DNA from: Clostridiales bacterium
GTDB lineage: Bacteria > Bacillota > Clostridia > Peptostreptococcales > Anaerovoracaceae
Direction: 5' to 3'
Assembly: GCA_009778945.1 (NCBI GenBank)
Contig: WRFF01000077.1
Location: 1-8,061 of the forward strand
DNA length: 8,061 bases
Shown here: one piece after another, positions 1-6,556 of the stretch
How the letters are laid out: each line of letters starts with the position of its first letter
How positions within the stretch are numbered: the stretch's first letter is position 1
Made by a program: the position numbers and the translations under genes
The notes under the pieces: generated by a model
Seen by the model: the letters and a program-made list of their open reading frames with translations, nothing else
Databases searched by the model: none
What the model was told of the DNA's origin: nothing

Positions 1-138
1 CGGCTGCGCGCCGATAAAGTCATCGCCGAACCGCCTGCCGTACGTCTTTTTGAACCCGAAATATTTGATATAAAAACCCGCGGTCTTTTCGAGATCGGTC
101 ACGGTCATTCCGATATGCATGAGCTTCGCTGTTGTCAT
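1..138 (-). CDS. VOC-family (glyoxalase fold) protein, N-terminal fragment
   Basis: Only the first 46 codons are in the window; the rest continues beyond position 1. The translation begins MTTAKLMHIGMTVTDLEK and continues through GFYIKYFGF. This is the opening beta-strand and helix of a vicinal-oxygen-chelate module: a metal-ligand candidate His8 in the first strand, then a 'DLEKTAxFYxKYFGF' helix and turn. The ATG at 138 is chosen because it overlaps the stop of the LysR gene by four bases (ATGA, 138-135) and starts exactly at the family's N-terminus. A weak AAGGA lies about 14 bases upstream inside the LysR tail, so translation probably depends on coupling. It is a third VOC protein in the locus, at the far end from the other two. 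Function and substrate cannot be told from this fragment. Family assignment is firm, role is unknown. Confidence 0.85.
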   Translation of the reverse strand, partial: MTTAKLMHIGMTVTDLEKTAGFYIKYFGFKKTYGRRFGDDFIGAQP

Positions 139-1067
139 TTTTTTGTTTTTTCTTCCTTTTTATAATTATTTTGGCGAATACATTTTTTGATATGTTCAAG
201 ACAGACGGAAACCGCCGGGTTTGACGTATCTTCCCGCCATACGATAAGCATTTCCACAGTCGGGCCCGGTTTATTCTCATTCAGATCCAGAAATTTCGTC
301 GACTCCTGCGCGCTTAACCGCGTGGCCGAAGAAGAAACGCCGTAACCAAGCCCAAACTCTACAGCGAGCATGATATCTTCAATCGAAGGGACATGGATCA
401 CTTTGGATGGCGTGATCCCGACGCTTTTCAAATAGCTGACACTGTTGATATAAGCAAAGCGGGACAGGGCGGGCTCTATTGTAATAAAGGTATAGTTCTC
501 GAAATCCTTCGCGGTCACTTTTTCAAGTTTTCCGAGAGAATGCGATTTTGATACGATCAGCATATCCCTGTCTTGACCGATAGGCATAGACTCCAAATCC
601 TGCATGTTCGGAACCAGGAACGCAAATGTGACAAGCAAGTCCAATGACCCGATATACAGCTCCTGTATTTCGTCCTGGAATTTCACACGCTTGACATTGA
701 TCTGGATCCCCGGGCATGCATTTGAAAAACTGCTGAAATATGTCACCTGCGCCGCGGGCAAATCCAACCCGTGCAGGATGCCGATGTTCAGAAGGCCTGT
801 CTTGCCCTGGTCGATCGACTTCGCCATATCGATGGCCTGCTCCAGCCAGTCGTTGTATTTTTCGAGTTCGCGGTACAAAATTTCGCCCGCCGGCGTCAGC
901 TCGATTTTTCTGCTTGTACGCTTGAAAAGTTTTATTCCAAGCTTGGTTTCAAGCGCTATGATCTGCTTGCTGATGGCGGATTGCGCAACAAACAAGCGTC
1001 GGGAGGCTTCGGAAAAACTCCCGTATTTCGCTACCGCCAGAAAATAGGCTATCTGCAGATGGTTCAT
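135..1067 (-). CDS. LysR-family transcriptional regulator
   Basis: A 310-residue protein of normal LysR length. The N-terminal winged helix-turn-helix is clear: MNHLQIAYFLAVAKYGSFSE, then a recognition region ASRRLFVAQSAISKQI (about residues 21-36), then LETKLGIKLFKRTSRKIELTPAG (about 39-61). A linker helix follows, then a periplasmic-binding-protein-like effector domain from about residue 90 to 300, which in this family binds a small co-inducer, often a pathway metabolite. The tail is lysine-rich (KKEEKTKK), from an A-rich stretch. The ATG at 1067 overlaps the permease stop by four bases, with AGGA about seven bases upstream inside the permease gene. The position is unusual: most LysR genes are divergent from their targets, while this one is co-directional and second to last in the transporter run. 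That implies autoregulation through the operon promoter. The likely targets are this locus (inference). Effector unknown. Confidence 0.95.
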   Translation of the reverse strand: MNHLQIAYFLAVAKYGSFSEASRRLFVAQSAISKQIIALETKLGIKLFKRTSRKIELTPAGEILYRELEKYNDWLEQAIDMAKSIDQGKTGLLNIGILHGLDLPAAQVTYFSSFSNACPGIQINVKRVKFQDEIQELYIGSLDLLVTFAFLVPNMQDLESMPIGQDRDMLIVSKSHSLGKLEKVTAKDFENYTFITIEPALSRFAYINSVSYLKSVGITPSKVIHVPSIEDIMLAVEFGLGYGVSSSATRLSAQESTKFLDLNENKPGPTVEMLIVWREDTSNPAVSVCLEHIKKCIRQNNYKKEEKTKK

Positions 1068-2011
1068 TTCAGATCCTGTTCGTATACGACGCCCAGCGCC
1101 TTCGGCTGTCCTGTTTTCTTTGTCACAAATACCAACACGATGATTGTAGCAAGATATGGGATCATTTTAAAGACGTAGGTGCTTATGCCGAGATCCAGAA
1201 GGGCCGGCATCGTCGTATACGTGTTTGCCAGCGTCTTCATAAAACCGAAGAACAGGGAAGCCCACAGGATGCGCATCGGGTTCCATTGCCCGAAGATGAT
1301 GACCGCAACCGCAAGATATCCGTACCCGGCGACAGTCGAGGCGAATTCGGAGGCGTTGGGCACAATGAACGCCAGCCCGCCGATCCCCCCGATGAATCCG
1401 GAGATCAATACGCCTATATACCGCGTCCTTGTCACGTTGATGCCCATTGACGCGGCTGCCTGAGGATTTTCACCGCAGGCCTTCAGATGCGCGCCGAATT
1501 TTGTCTTGTTGAAAACAATGACCGCAATAAGCAGTACGATCACTCCGACCAGCGTGGAGATATATGCCATTTGGAAAAACATGCCGCCGATGACGGGGAT
1601 GTTCGAAAGGACCGGAACCTGCTTGATGAGATAAAAATTTGTAAAACTGATCTGCAGCTTCCCCAGGATCGCGCGCCCCAGGATGACGGTGGCCGCCGGC
1701 GCCAGGAGGTTGATCGCCATACCGCTGATGATCTGGTTGCCCTTCAAACTGATCGACGACACCGCGTGCGGCAGGATGATGATCATCCCCGCAACGCCCG
1801 CAACCAAAAGGCCGACGATATAATCTCCCTGCGTGCCGGCGCTGACATAGTGGAGATACAGCGTTCCTGCAAATCCGCCCGCCAGCATGATTCCTTCGAG
1901 GGAGAAATTCAGGATTCCCGACTTTTCCGAGAAAATTCCGCCGTTGGCAACGATGAGCAGAGGGATCATACACATCAGCGTTTGCTGCACAAAGAAATAA
2001 AACATACTCAT
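1064..2011 (-). CDS. ABC importer permease, second subunit (BPD_transp_2 type, nucleoside-like)
   Basis: A 315-residue, very hydrophobic inner-membrane protein of the RbsC/LivH-type permease family, in the version that works with BMP binding proteins (the YufQ/NupQ-like subunit). Family marks are GGIFSEKSGILNFSLEG (residues 24-40), the cytoplasmic coupling segment KFGAHLKACGENPQAAASMG (171-190) that docks on the ATPase, and GYGYLAVAVIIFGQWNP (219-235). Multiple transmembrane helices are evident, with a charged C-terminal tail (VTKKTGQPKALG). The ATG at 2011 overlaps the previous permease stop by four bases (ATGA); an in-frame ATG at 2005 is a less likely alternative. It should pair with the 365-residue permease to form the heterodimeric channel. 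Substrate specificity cannot be read from it; characterised relatives carry nucleosides, but other small molecules are possible. Confidence 0.95.
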   Translation of the reverse strand: MSMFYFFVQQTLMCMIPLLIVANGGIFSEKSGILNFSLEGIMLAGGFAGTLYLHYVSAGTQGDYIVGLLVAGVAGMIIILPHAVSSISLKGNQIISGMAINLLAPAATVILGRAILGKLQISFTNFYLIKQVPVLSNIPVIGGMFFQMAYISTLVGVIVLLIAVIVFNKTKFGAHLKACGENPQAAASMGINVTRTRYIGVLISGFIGGIGGLAFIVPNASEFASTVAGYGYLAVAVIIFGQWNPMRILWASLFFGFMKTLANTYTTMPALLDLGISTYVFKMIPYLATIIVLVFVTKKTGQPKALGVVYEQDLK

Positions 2012-3105
2012 ATCATCTCACCGAATGCCTTGCCGATCAGCCGGATATACATTTTTTTAAACAACAGGTTGAAGGAGCAGAAAAATATCGTGACCGACGT
2101 GATGATCGTGACCATCTCCGAAGGTATGCCAAGCGACTGCATACCCAAACCGCCCACCTCCAGATATGCGATAAACAGCCCGGAGAAAATGATCGCGATC
2201 GGATGGTTGGAGCCGAGAAGCGCGACCGGGATCCCGGTGAACCCTTCCGGCCTGAGCGCGTCCGTAAGCGTATATTGCTGCCCCATCGTACCATTGTGAT
2301 ACATAGTGCCGCCAAGCCCGGCGAAAATGCCCGCCAGCAGCATGGCCAGAATGGCCGCTTTTTTTACATTGACTCCGGCGTATTGCGCGGCGTCGCGATT
2401 GAGGCCGCAGGCTTTCATTTCGAAACCGGCCGTTGTTTTTTTCAATATGATAAAAGCGACGACACAGACGATAACCCCAAAGACAATCCCGGAATTTGCC
2501 GCGGAAGCCGTGAAGATCTGATTCAAATTGAAACTGGGCAGCAGGCCTACCGAAGGAACCGGAGCCGTCCAGCCCTGGCCTCCTACGTACAGCGCATGGT
2601 CGCTTCGGATCAGCATATTCACAAGAAAAAGCGACACATAGTTCAGCATGATACCGCAGACGATCGCGTTGAGATTTTTGTACGCCTGCAAAACCCCCTG
2701 CAAAAGCCCCCAGAGCCCGCCGCAGGCGGCCCCCGCCAGAATGCTGAAGACCCAGGTATACGCCCCGAGCTGCGGAGAGAAATGCATGGCCACAAAGAGC
2801 CCGGCATAGAGCCCTATCAAAAACTGCCCCGGCGCTCCGATATTGAATATGCCCGTCCTGAGCGCGAACCCTACGGAGAGCCCTGTCATCATGATCGGCA
2901 CGGCGTAATACAGAACCCTGCCGATACCGTTTAACAATCCGGTCAACCCAAACCCGCCTGTCACGATCATCTTGAACGCGGGCAGCGCTACGTTCCCTGA
3001 GGTAAGCAGCAGCAAAATCAATCCGATCAGAAGGCCGATGATGATCGTAATGATCGTGGCGACAAAGGTGACCATGAACGGCGATATGAAGATTTTTTTT
3101 GCCAT
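2008..3105 (-). CDS. ABC importer permease, first subunit (BPD_transp_2 type, nucleoside-like)
   Basis: A 365-residue integral membrane protein matching the YufP/NupP-like permease of BMP-type importers. It has a long first transmembrane helix (about residues 11-35), the hallmark ALRTGIFNIGAPGQF (81-95), a coupling segment GFEMKACGLNRDAAQYAGVN (227-246) for the ATPase, and PEGFTGIPVALLG (286-298), a conserved loop in this subfamily. The ATG at 3105 has GGAG (3117-3114) eight bases upstream. The gap to the ATPase stop is 25 bases, and its own stop overlaps the next permease start, so the two membrane subunits should be made in equal amounts. It is longer than the partner permease, as usual for this subunit. 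Nothing looks broken. Confidence 0.95.
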   Translation of the reverse strand: MAKKIFISPFMVTFVATIITIIIGLLIGLILLLLTSGNVALPAFKMIVTGGFGLTGLLNGIGRVLYYAVPIMMTGLSVGFALRTGIFNIGAPGQFLIGLYAGLFVAMHFSPQLGAYTWVFSILAGAACGGLWGLLQGVLQAYKNLNAIVCGIMLNYVSLFLVNMLIRSDHALYVGGQGWTAPVPSVGLLPSFNLNQIFTASAANSGIVFGVIVCVVAFIILKKTTAGFEMKACGLNRDAAQYAGVNVKKAAILAMLLAGIFAGLGGTMYHNGTMGQQYTLTDALRPEGFTGIPVALLGSNHPIAIIFSGLFIAYLEVGGLGMQSLGIPSEMVTIITSVTIFFCSFNLLFKKMYIRLIGKAFGEMI

Positions 3106-3130
3106 ACGCTATACTCCGATCAGTGACGTC

Positions 3131-4678
3131 TTAAGCGGCGGACACCGGCGTCCGCTTTGCGCCGGCCATATAAAGCCCCAGCTCCTGGAAGTCCGTTTTG
3201 TCCGGATCAAGTTCGCCGACGATCTCCCCTTCGTACATGACGAGTATCCGATCGGAGATGTTCATGACTTCTTCAAGCTCCAAGGAAATCAACAGGATGC
3301 CCTTGCCGTCTTCACGCATCCGGAGCAATTGCTTGTGTATAAACTCGATCGCGCCGACATCCATACCGCGCGTCGGCTGCACCGCGATCAGAACGTCGGA
3401 ATTCCGTTCGATTTCCCGCGCGACGATCACTTTCTGCTGATTGCCGCCCGAAAGGCTTCCCGCCCTCGTACGCGCGCCCTGGGCGCACCGCACGTCATAG
3501 CGTTCGATCAATTCGTCCGCATGCTCATAAGCCCCTCTATAATCGATGATCCCCCTGGTGGATACAGGCTTTTCATAGTAGGTCTGAAGGATCATATTTT
3601 CCGAAATATCATAGTCAAGAACCAGTCCGTGCTTGTGCCGGTCTTCCGGGATATGCGACAAATGCCGCGAGTTCCGGTAACGGATGCTCTTTTGGGTCAC
3701 ATCATCGTCACCAAACCGGACAGTGCCTCGCTCGATTTTCCGAAGGCCTGTCAGGCCGTAGACCAGTTCCGTCTGCCCGTTTCCGTCAATGCCGGCGATA
3801 CACAGGATCTCACCCCGCCTGACGTCAAACGAAACGCCGCGAACCGCGTCATTGTGCCCTTTTGCACCTTTTACCATCAAGTCGCGCACACTCATAAGGA
3901 CTTCGCCGGGTTTTACCTGGGTTTTGTCAGGCGCCAAAAGCACCTTGCGCCCGACCATCATCTCGCTCAGCTCCTCCTTGGATGTGTCCTTGATATCCAC
4001 CGTTCCCGTGACCTTCCCGCTGCGAAGCACGGTGCAGCGGTTCGCGATCCGCATGATTTCATTCAGTTTGTGCGAAATGAAAACGATGGATTTCCCCTCG
4101 GCGACCAACCCCTCGATGCTTTTCATAAGTTCTTCGACTTCCTGCGGGGTCAAAACCGCCGTGGGTTCGTCGAAGATCAAAATTTCGTTTTCCCGGTACA
4201 ACATTTTCAGGATCTCGACGCGCTGCTGCATGCCTACCGTCATATCCTCGATCAGCATATCCAGATCCACCTTAAGCTGATAATGTTCCGTCAATTCGTT
4301 CAATTTAGCTCTGGCCGGCGCAAAATCCAAAAATCCGTTTTTCGTTGTTTCCACACCGAGCACAATGTTTTGCAGGGCGGTAAAATTTTGCACCAATTTG
4401 AAATGCTGGTGCACCATGCCGATACCGTATTCATTCGCGTCATTCGGATTCCGGATCGAAGCTTTTTCGCCGTTGATGATGATCTCCCCGTGTTCGGGTT
4501 GATACAACCCGAACAGAACGCTCATCAAAGTGGATTTCCCGGCCCCGTTCTCTCCAAGCAGCGCATGCACTTCCTGCTTGCGCACCTGAAAGGTGATATC
4601 GTTGTTCGCGATAATCCCGGGAAACACTTTCGTGATATTCCTCATTTCAAAAGAAAATTCGGTTGACTCGGTTGACAT
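3131..4678 (-). CDS. ABC importer ATPase with two nucleotide-binding domains (nucleoside/ribose type)
   Basis: A 515-residue cytoplasmic ATPase with two fused ABC domains, the size and layout of RbsA/YufO-like proteins. Domain 1 has Walker A GENGAGKST (42-50), Q-loop Gln91, a degenerate signature TVGMQQR (147-153), Walker B ILIFDE (166-171, catalytic Glu171) and switch His203. Domain 2 has a degenerate Walker A GIDGNGQTEL (296-305), a proper signature LSGGNQQK (409-416), a Walker B region ending in Gln444 instead of Glu (IAVQPTRGMD), and no switch His (ISLELEE). Only one composite site, domain-1 Walker A with domain-2 signature, should hydrolyse ATP. This asymmetry is normal for the family. 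The ATG at 4678 is preceded by a near-ideal AGGAGGT (4689-4683), five bases away. The gene follows the binding-protein gene after a 128-base gap containing two hairpins. Confidence 0.97.
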   Translation of the reverse strand: MSTESTEFSFEMRNITKVFPGIIANNDITFQVRKQEVHALLGENGAGKSTLMSVLFGLYQPEHGEIIINGEKASIRNPNDANEYGIGMVHQHFKLVQNFTALQNIVLGVETTKNGFLDFAPARAKLNELTEHYQLKVDLDMLIEDMTVGMQQRVEILKMLYRENEILIFDEPTAVLTPQEVEELMKSIEGLVAEGKSIVFISHKLNEIMRIANRCTVLRSGKVTGTVDIKDTSKEELSEMMVGRKVLLAPDKTQVKPGEVLMSVRDLMVKGAKGHNDAVRGVSFDVRRGEILCIAGIDGNGQTELVYGLTGLRKIERGTVRFGDDDVTQKSIRYRNSRHLSHIPEDRHKHGLVLDYDISENMILQTYYEKPVSTRGIIDYRGAYEHADELIERYDVRCAQGARTRAGSLSGGNQQKVIVAREIERNSDVLIAVQPTRGMDVGAIEFIHKQLLRMREDGKGILLISLELEEVMNISDRILVMYEGEIVGELDPDKTDFQELGLYMAGAKRTPVSAA

Positions 4679-4682
4679 GGTT

Positions 4683-4689
4683 ACCTCCT
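4683..4689 (-). promoter_or_regulatory. Strong ribosome binding site of the ATPase gene
   Basis: AGGAGGT reads on the minus strand with a five-base spacer to the ATG at 4678. It fixes that start. A strong site here fits independent initiation after the hairpin-containing gap rather than coupling to the binding-protein gene. Confidence 0.85.
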
Positions 4690-4695
4690 GCCAAA

Positions 4696-4712
4696 GACCC
4701 GGCTGCCGGATC
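4696..4712 (-). promoter_or_regulatory. Short hairpin just upstream of the ATPase ribosome binding site
   Basis: In the transcript, GATCCGG and CCGGGTC pair (seven pairs, one of them G-U) around a CAG triloop. The hairpin ends seven bases before the AGGAGG of the ATPase gene. It has only three U residues after it, so it is not a classical terminator. It could modulate ribosome access or protect the downstream mRNA from 5' decay. The pairing is seen directly; the role is inference. Confidence 0.4.
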
Positions 4713-4719
4713 TTTCTGT

Positions 4720-4770
4720 AAAGGGGCTGCCTAAAACATTAAGAAAACGTCAAGGGGAGACAGCCCCTTT
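4720..4770 (-). promoter_or_regulatory. Intercistronic stem-loop between binding-protein and ATPase genes
   Basis: A perfect 10-base inverted repeat: AAAGGGGCTG (4770-4761) and CAGCCCCTTT (4729-4720), with a 31-base intervening loop. After a one-base mismatch, two further pairs can form inside. It begins 36 bases after the binding-protein stop. The 3' side ends in TTTACAG rather than a long U-run, so it resembles an mRNA-stabilising or partial-attenuation element. In many ABC operons such a stem raises the level of the binding protein relative to the membrane components. Structure is seen; effect is inferred. Confidence 0.55.
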
Positions 4771-4806
4771 GCTTATACTATGATTCTGGCCTCAAGACAA
4801 TTATGG

Positions 4807-6030
4807 TTAACTGCTCTTTATAATCGTAAGATCGATATGTTTGTCCGGAATCGCGTTCCACAACGCCTGCATGGCGTCCATATTGGGATCCGTCCGGACC
4901 TTATCTTCCGTCAGCAGGCCGCTGCGAACACCGTCCACATCATTTTTGAAGTTGGCAAGATCCTGCTGATACTGATCCACGGTGTAGTTCGGAACACGCC
5001 AGGTCGCTGTTGCCAAACCAACAGCAGGGCTCCCTGAAACAGTGTCATCCACGTTGTACCATTTTGTCGTACCGCCGGGGAAAGTCCCGTTGTATACGGT
5101 TGCCAGCGCGTCCGGGACCGTCAGCTCAATATGCTTGATCGCGGAGGTCAGGACATGCTGGCTTTCCGCGCTCTGATCAACGTCCGCGCCGAAACAGGGC
5201 TTATTGGCCGCGTCCGCCGCCGCAAACAAAGAGTTATTGCCGCCGGCTATCATCGGTATGATCAGATCGCAGCCGTCCTGATACCAGGAAGCGCACAGAG
5301 CCTGCACATCCGGAGAAGCGGCGGACGTATTCGCATACGTGTGGCGAACTTTGATATCCGTGATGCCCAGCTTGCCGGCCGCATAGTTGATGCCCTGGAT
5401 GTAGCCGTACGTCCAAATATTCATCGGGGGGATATCAAGACCCGTGATAATGCCGATGTTCTTAAATCCGCCCTTTACCGCTGCGATACCCGCCAGGAAT
5501 CCGGCTTGGTCGGCCTGATGGAAGAGCGCAAAAGTATTGGACGCAACAGTCGTCAAACCGTCGGGCTCAACCGCGATGAAATGCACTTTCGGATAAGTAG
5601 TCTGCGCCTGGGAAAGTGCCGGGACCGGTTGGTTGCCAAGCGTGATAATGACTTCGGTGCCGCTGTTGATTGCCGTCGACATAGCGTCCAGATAGCCTTG
5701 CATGGAATTGTCAACCGGCTGATAGTACGTACAGGTTTTCCCATTATCCTTGCTGAAATTCTGTACGCCCTGCCATGTCATCTGGATCCACCCCTTGTCG
5801 TTGACCCCCAGTGTATCGTCAGCGGGAAGGATGAAGGCGATATTTGCTCCGGAGATGCCTTGTCCGCCAGAAGAGGTCGAAGTGTTGCCAGTCGCCGCCG
5901 GCGCACTGCCGCCGGGCGCCGCCGGACTGCCGCCGGCGTTCCCGCCGCCGCTTGCGTTGCCTCCGCAGGCTGCCATTACGACCACCAACGCTATGGCCAT
6001 AATCAATACAAGAATACGTTTTCTCTTCAT
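4807..6030 (-). CDS. BMP/PnrA-family substrate-binding lipoprotein of an ABC importer
   Basis: A 407-residue extracellular binding protein of the BMP (basic membrane protein/PnrA) family. It captures the substrate and delivers it to the permeases encoded downstream. The lipoprotein signal is MKRKRILVLIMAIALVVVMAAC, with lipidation at Cys22. A flexible Gly/Ala/Ser/Pro linker spans about residues 23-60. The mature fold starts at IAFILPADDTLGVNDKG. Family features include VNDKGWIQMTWQG (76-88), QAGFLAGIAAV (175-185), GLDIPPMNIWTYGYIQG (197-213), GADVDQS (281-287) and Lys299; the last two match the Asp and Lys that in PnrA-like proteins contact the sugar. The usual 'DKSFN' reads DKGWI, so an Asn typical of nucleoside binders is Ile. 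The start is ATG 6030, seven bases after AGGAGG; a TTG at 6048 is in frame but lies upstream of that site. Substrate: nucleoside-like at best guess. Confidence 0.95.
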   Translation of the reverse strand: MKRKRILVLIMAIALVVVMAACGGNASGGGNAGGSPAAPGGSAPAATGNTSTSSGGQGISGANIAFILPADDTLGVNDKGWIQMTWQGVQNFSKDNGKTCTYYQPVDNSMQGYLDAMSTAINSGTEVIITLGNQPVPALSQAQTTYPKVHFIAVEPDGLTTVASNTFALFHQADQAGFLAGIAAVKGGFKNIGIITGLDIPPMNIWTYGYIQGINYAAGKLGITDIKVRHTYANTSAASPDVQALCASWYQDGCDLIIPMIAGGNNSLFAAADAANKPCFGADVDQSAESQHVLTSAIKHIELTVPDALATVYNGTFPGGTTKWYNVDDTVSGSPAVGLATATWRVPNYTVDQYQQDLANFKNDVDGVRSGLLTEDKVRTDPNMDAMQALWNAIPDKHIDLTIIKSS

Positions 6031-6037
6031 GATAGTT

Positions 6038-6045
6038 CCTCCTTT
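6038..6045 (-). promoter_or_regulatory. Ribosome binding site fixing the binding-protein start
   Basis: AAAGGAGG on the minus strand, seven bases before the ATG at 6030. It lies downstream of the alternative TTG at 6048, which is therefore rejected. The resulting protein starts directly with the MKRKR positively charged region of a signal peptide. Confidence 0.85.
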
Positions 6046-6063
6046 CAAATAGTAACTACCCCA

Positions 6064-6106
6064 TTAATCATTAAAATTATACATTAGTTTTTGTCAGAAA
6101 AATCAA
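6064..6106 (-). promoter_or_regulatory. Probable promoter of the transporter operon, with a small dyad at the expected start point
   Basis: The 90-base gap between the second VOC gene and the binding-protein gene is strongly AT-rich. It contains a perfect -10 box TATAAT (6081-6076). The best -35 match, TTGATT (6106-6101), has a long 19-base spacer, so the promoter may need an activator, as LysR-regulated promoters often do. Just after the -10, around the expected transcription start, TTAAT-G-ATTAA (6074-6064) forms an 11-base dyad that could be an operator. The AT content makes short dyads likely by chance. I see no GC-rich terminator stem after the VOC gene, so read-through from upstream is possible. 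Confidence 0.5.
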
Positions 6107-6120
6107 TATATAATTAATAA

Positions 6121-6555
6121 TCACACATTTCGCTTCTCACGCATATCGCCTTCAAACAATTCAATAATGTTCCCGTCCGGATCATTGATGAAAATACCGA
6201 ACGTTCCCCAGCACGGCGCCGTGAAAACAACCGGTATTCCCATCTCCTCAAGCTCGCGCAGCGTCTCCTCATGATCTTTGACCGTCAGGGAAAAATGCTT
6301 GTTTCCGTTTGTCCTCATATCCTCGTCGGGCGTTTTTCGATCTTCGGGGACGGGCTTTGCGTTGGGCGGCGAATACAATTCGAGCACAAATCCGGAATCG
6401 GGCGCGTCAAGATGCGCTACAGGCGTATCGATATGATCGATCCGGTTGCGGCAGAGCAGCTCAAATCCGAGCGCCTTCTCGTACCATTTGATGGAACGCT
6501 CAAGATCCGACACGCTCACCGCAAAATGATTCGTACGCAGTGTCTTGATCGCCAT
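6121..6555 (-). CDS. VOC-family (glyoxalase fold) protein, second of a tandem pair
   Basis: A 144-residue cytoplasmic protein with the two beta-alpha-beta-beta-beta modules of the vicinal-oxygen-chelate superfamily. Module 1 covers about residues 7-61 (NHFAVSVSDLERSIKWYEKALGF, then FVLELY); module 2 about 84-135 (NGNKHFSLTVKDHEETLREL, then NDPDGNIIELFE). The four expected metal ligands are present at His10, Glu59, His87 and Glu132, so it is probably a metalloenzyme. Members include glyoxalase I, extradiol dioxygenases, epimerases and resistance proteins; I cannot choose among them. The ATG at 6555 comes one base after the stop of the preceding VOC gene, with GGAAG as a weak ribosome site inside that gene's end. 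An open frame continues upstream to 6810, but it only shadows the other VOC gene in a different frame. Length and layout match a stand-alone two-module VOC protein. Confidence 0.93.
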   Translation of the reverse strand: MAIKTLRTNHFAVSVSDLERSIKWYEKALGFELLCRNRIDHIDTPVAHLDAPDSGFVLELYSPPNAKPVPEDRKTPDEDMRTNGNKHFSLTVKDHEETLRELEEMGIPVVFTAPCWGTFGIFINDPDGNIIELFEGDMREKRNV

Positions 6556-6556
6556 C

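Noticed and set aside
20..280. An 86-codon minus-strand frame spanning the LysR/VOC junction
   Set aside because: It overlaps both the LysR C-terminus and the VOC N-terminus in a different frame and has a basic, motif-free sequence.
1487..2934. Two long plus-strand frames (1487-2299 and 2203-2934) opposite the permease genes
   Set aside because: Charged, motif-free translations antisense to clear membrane proteins; no ribosome site or family match seen.
2972..4666. A 564-codon open frame on the plus strand opposite the ATPase gene
   Set aside because: It is antisense to an unmistakable double-NBD ATPase, shows no family motif or low-complexity-free domain, and owes its openness to codon bias on the other strand.
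4720..4770. The intercistronic stem-loop as a full rho-independent terminator
   Set aside because: Only three U residues follow the stem before ACAG, the loop is long, and the downstream genes are obvious partners of the binding protein.
5879..5957. CCGCCGG-rich low-complexity stretch as a repeat or regulatory element
   Set aside because: It is simply the coding sequence of the Gly/Ala/Pro/Ser linker behind the lipidated Cys.
6031..6048. TTG at 6048 as start of the binding protein
   Set aside because: It lies upstream of the AGGAGG site that serves ATG 6030, and the protein from 6030 begins with a standard lipoprotein signal.
5131..6087. A 318-codon plus-strand frame opposite the binding-protein gene
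   Set aside because: Arg-rich composition with repeated RRRRTAAGRRR-type stretches mirrors the Gly/Ala linker of the lipoprotein on the other strand; no recognisable domain.
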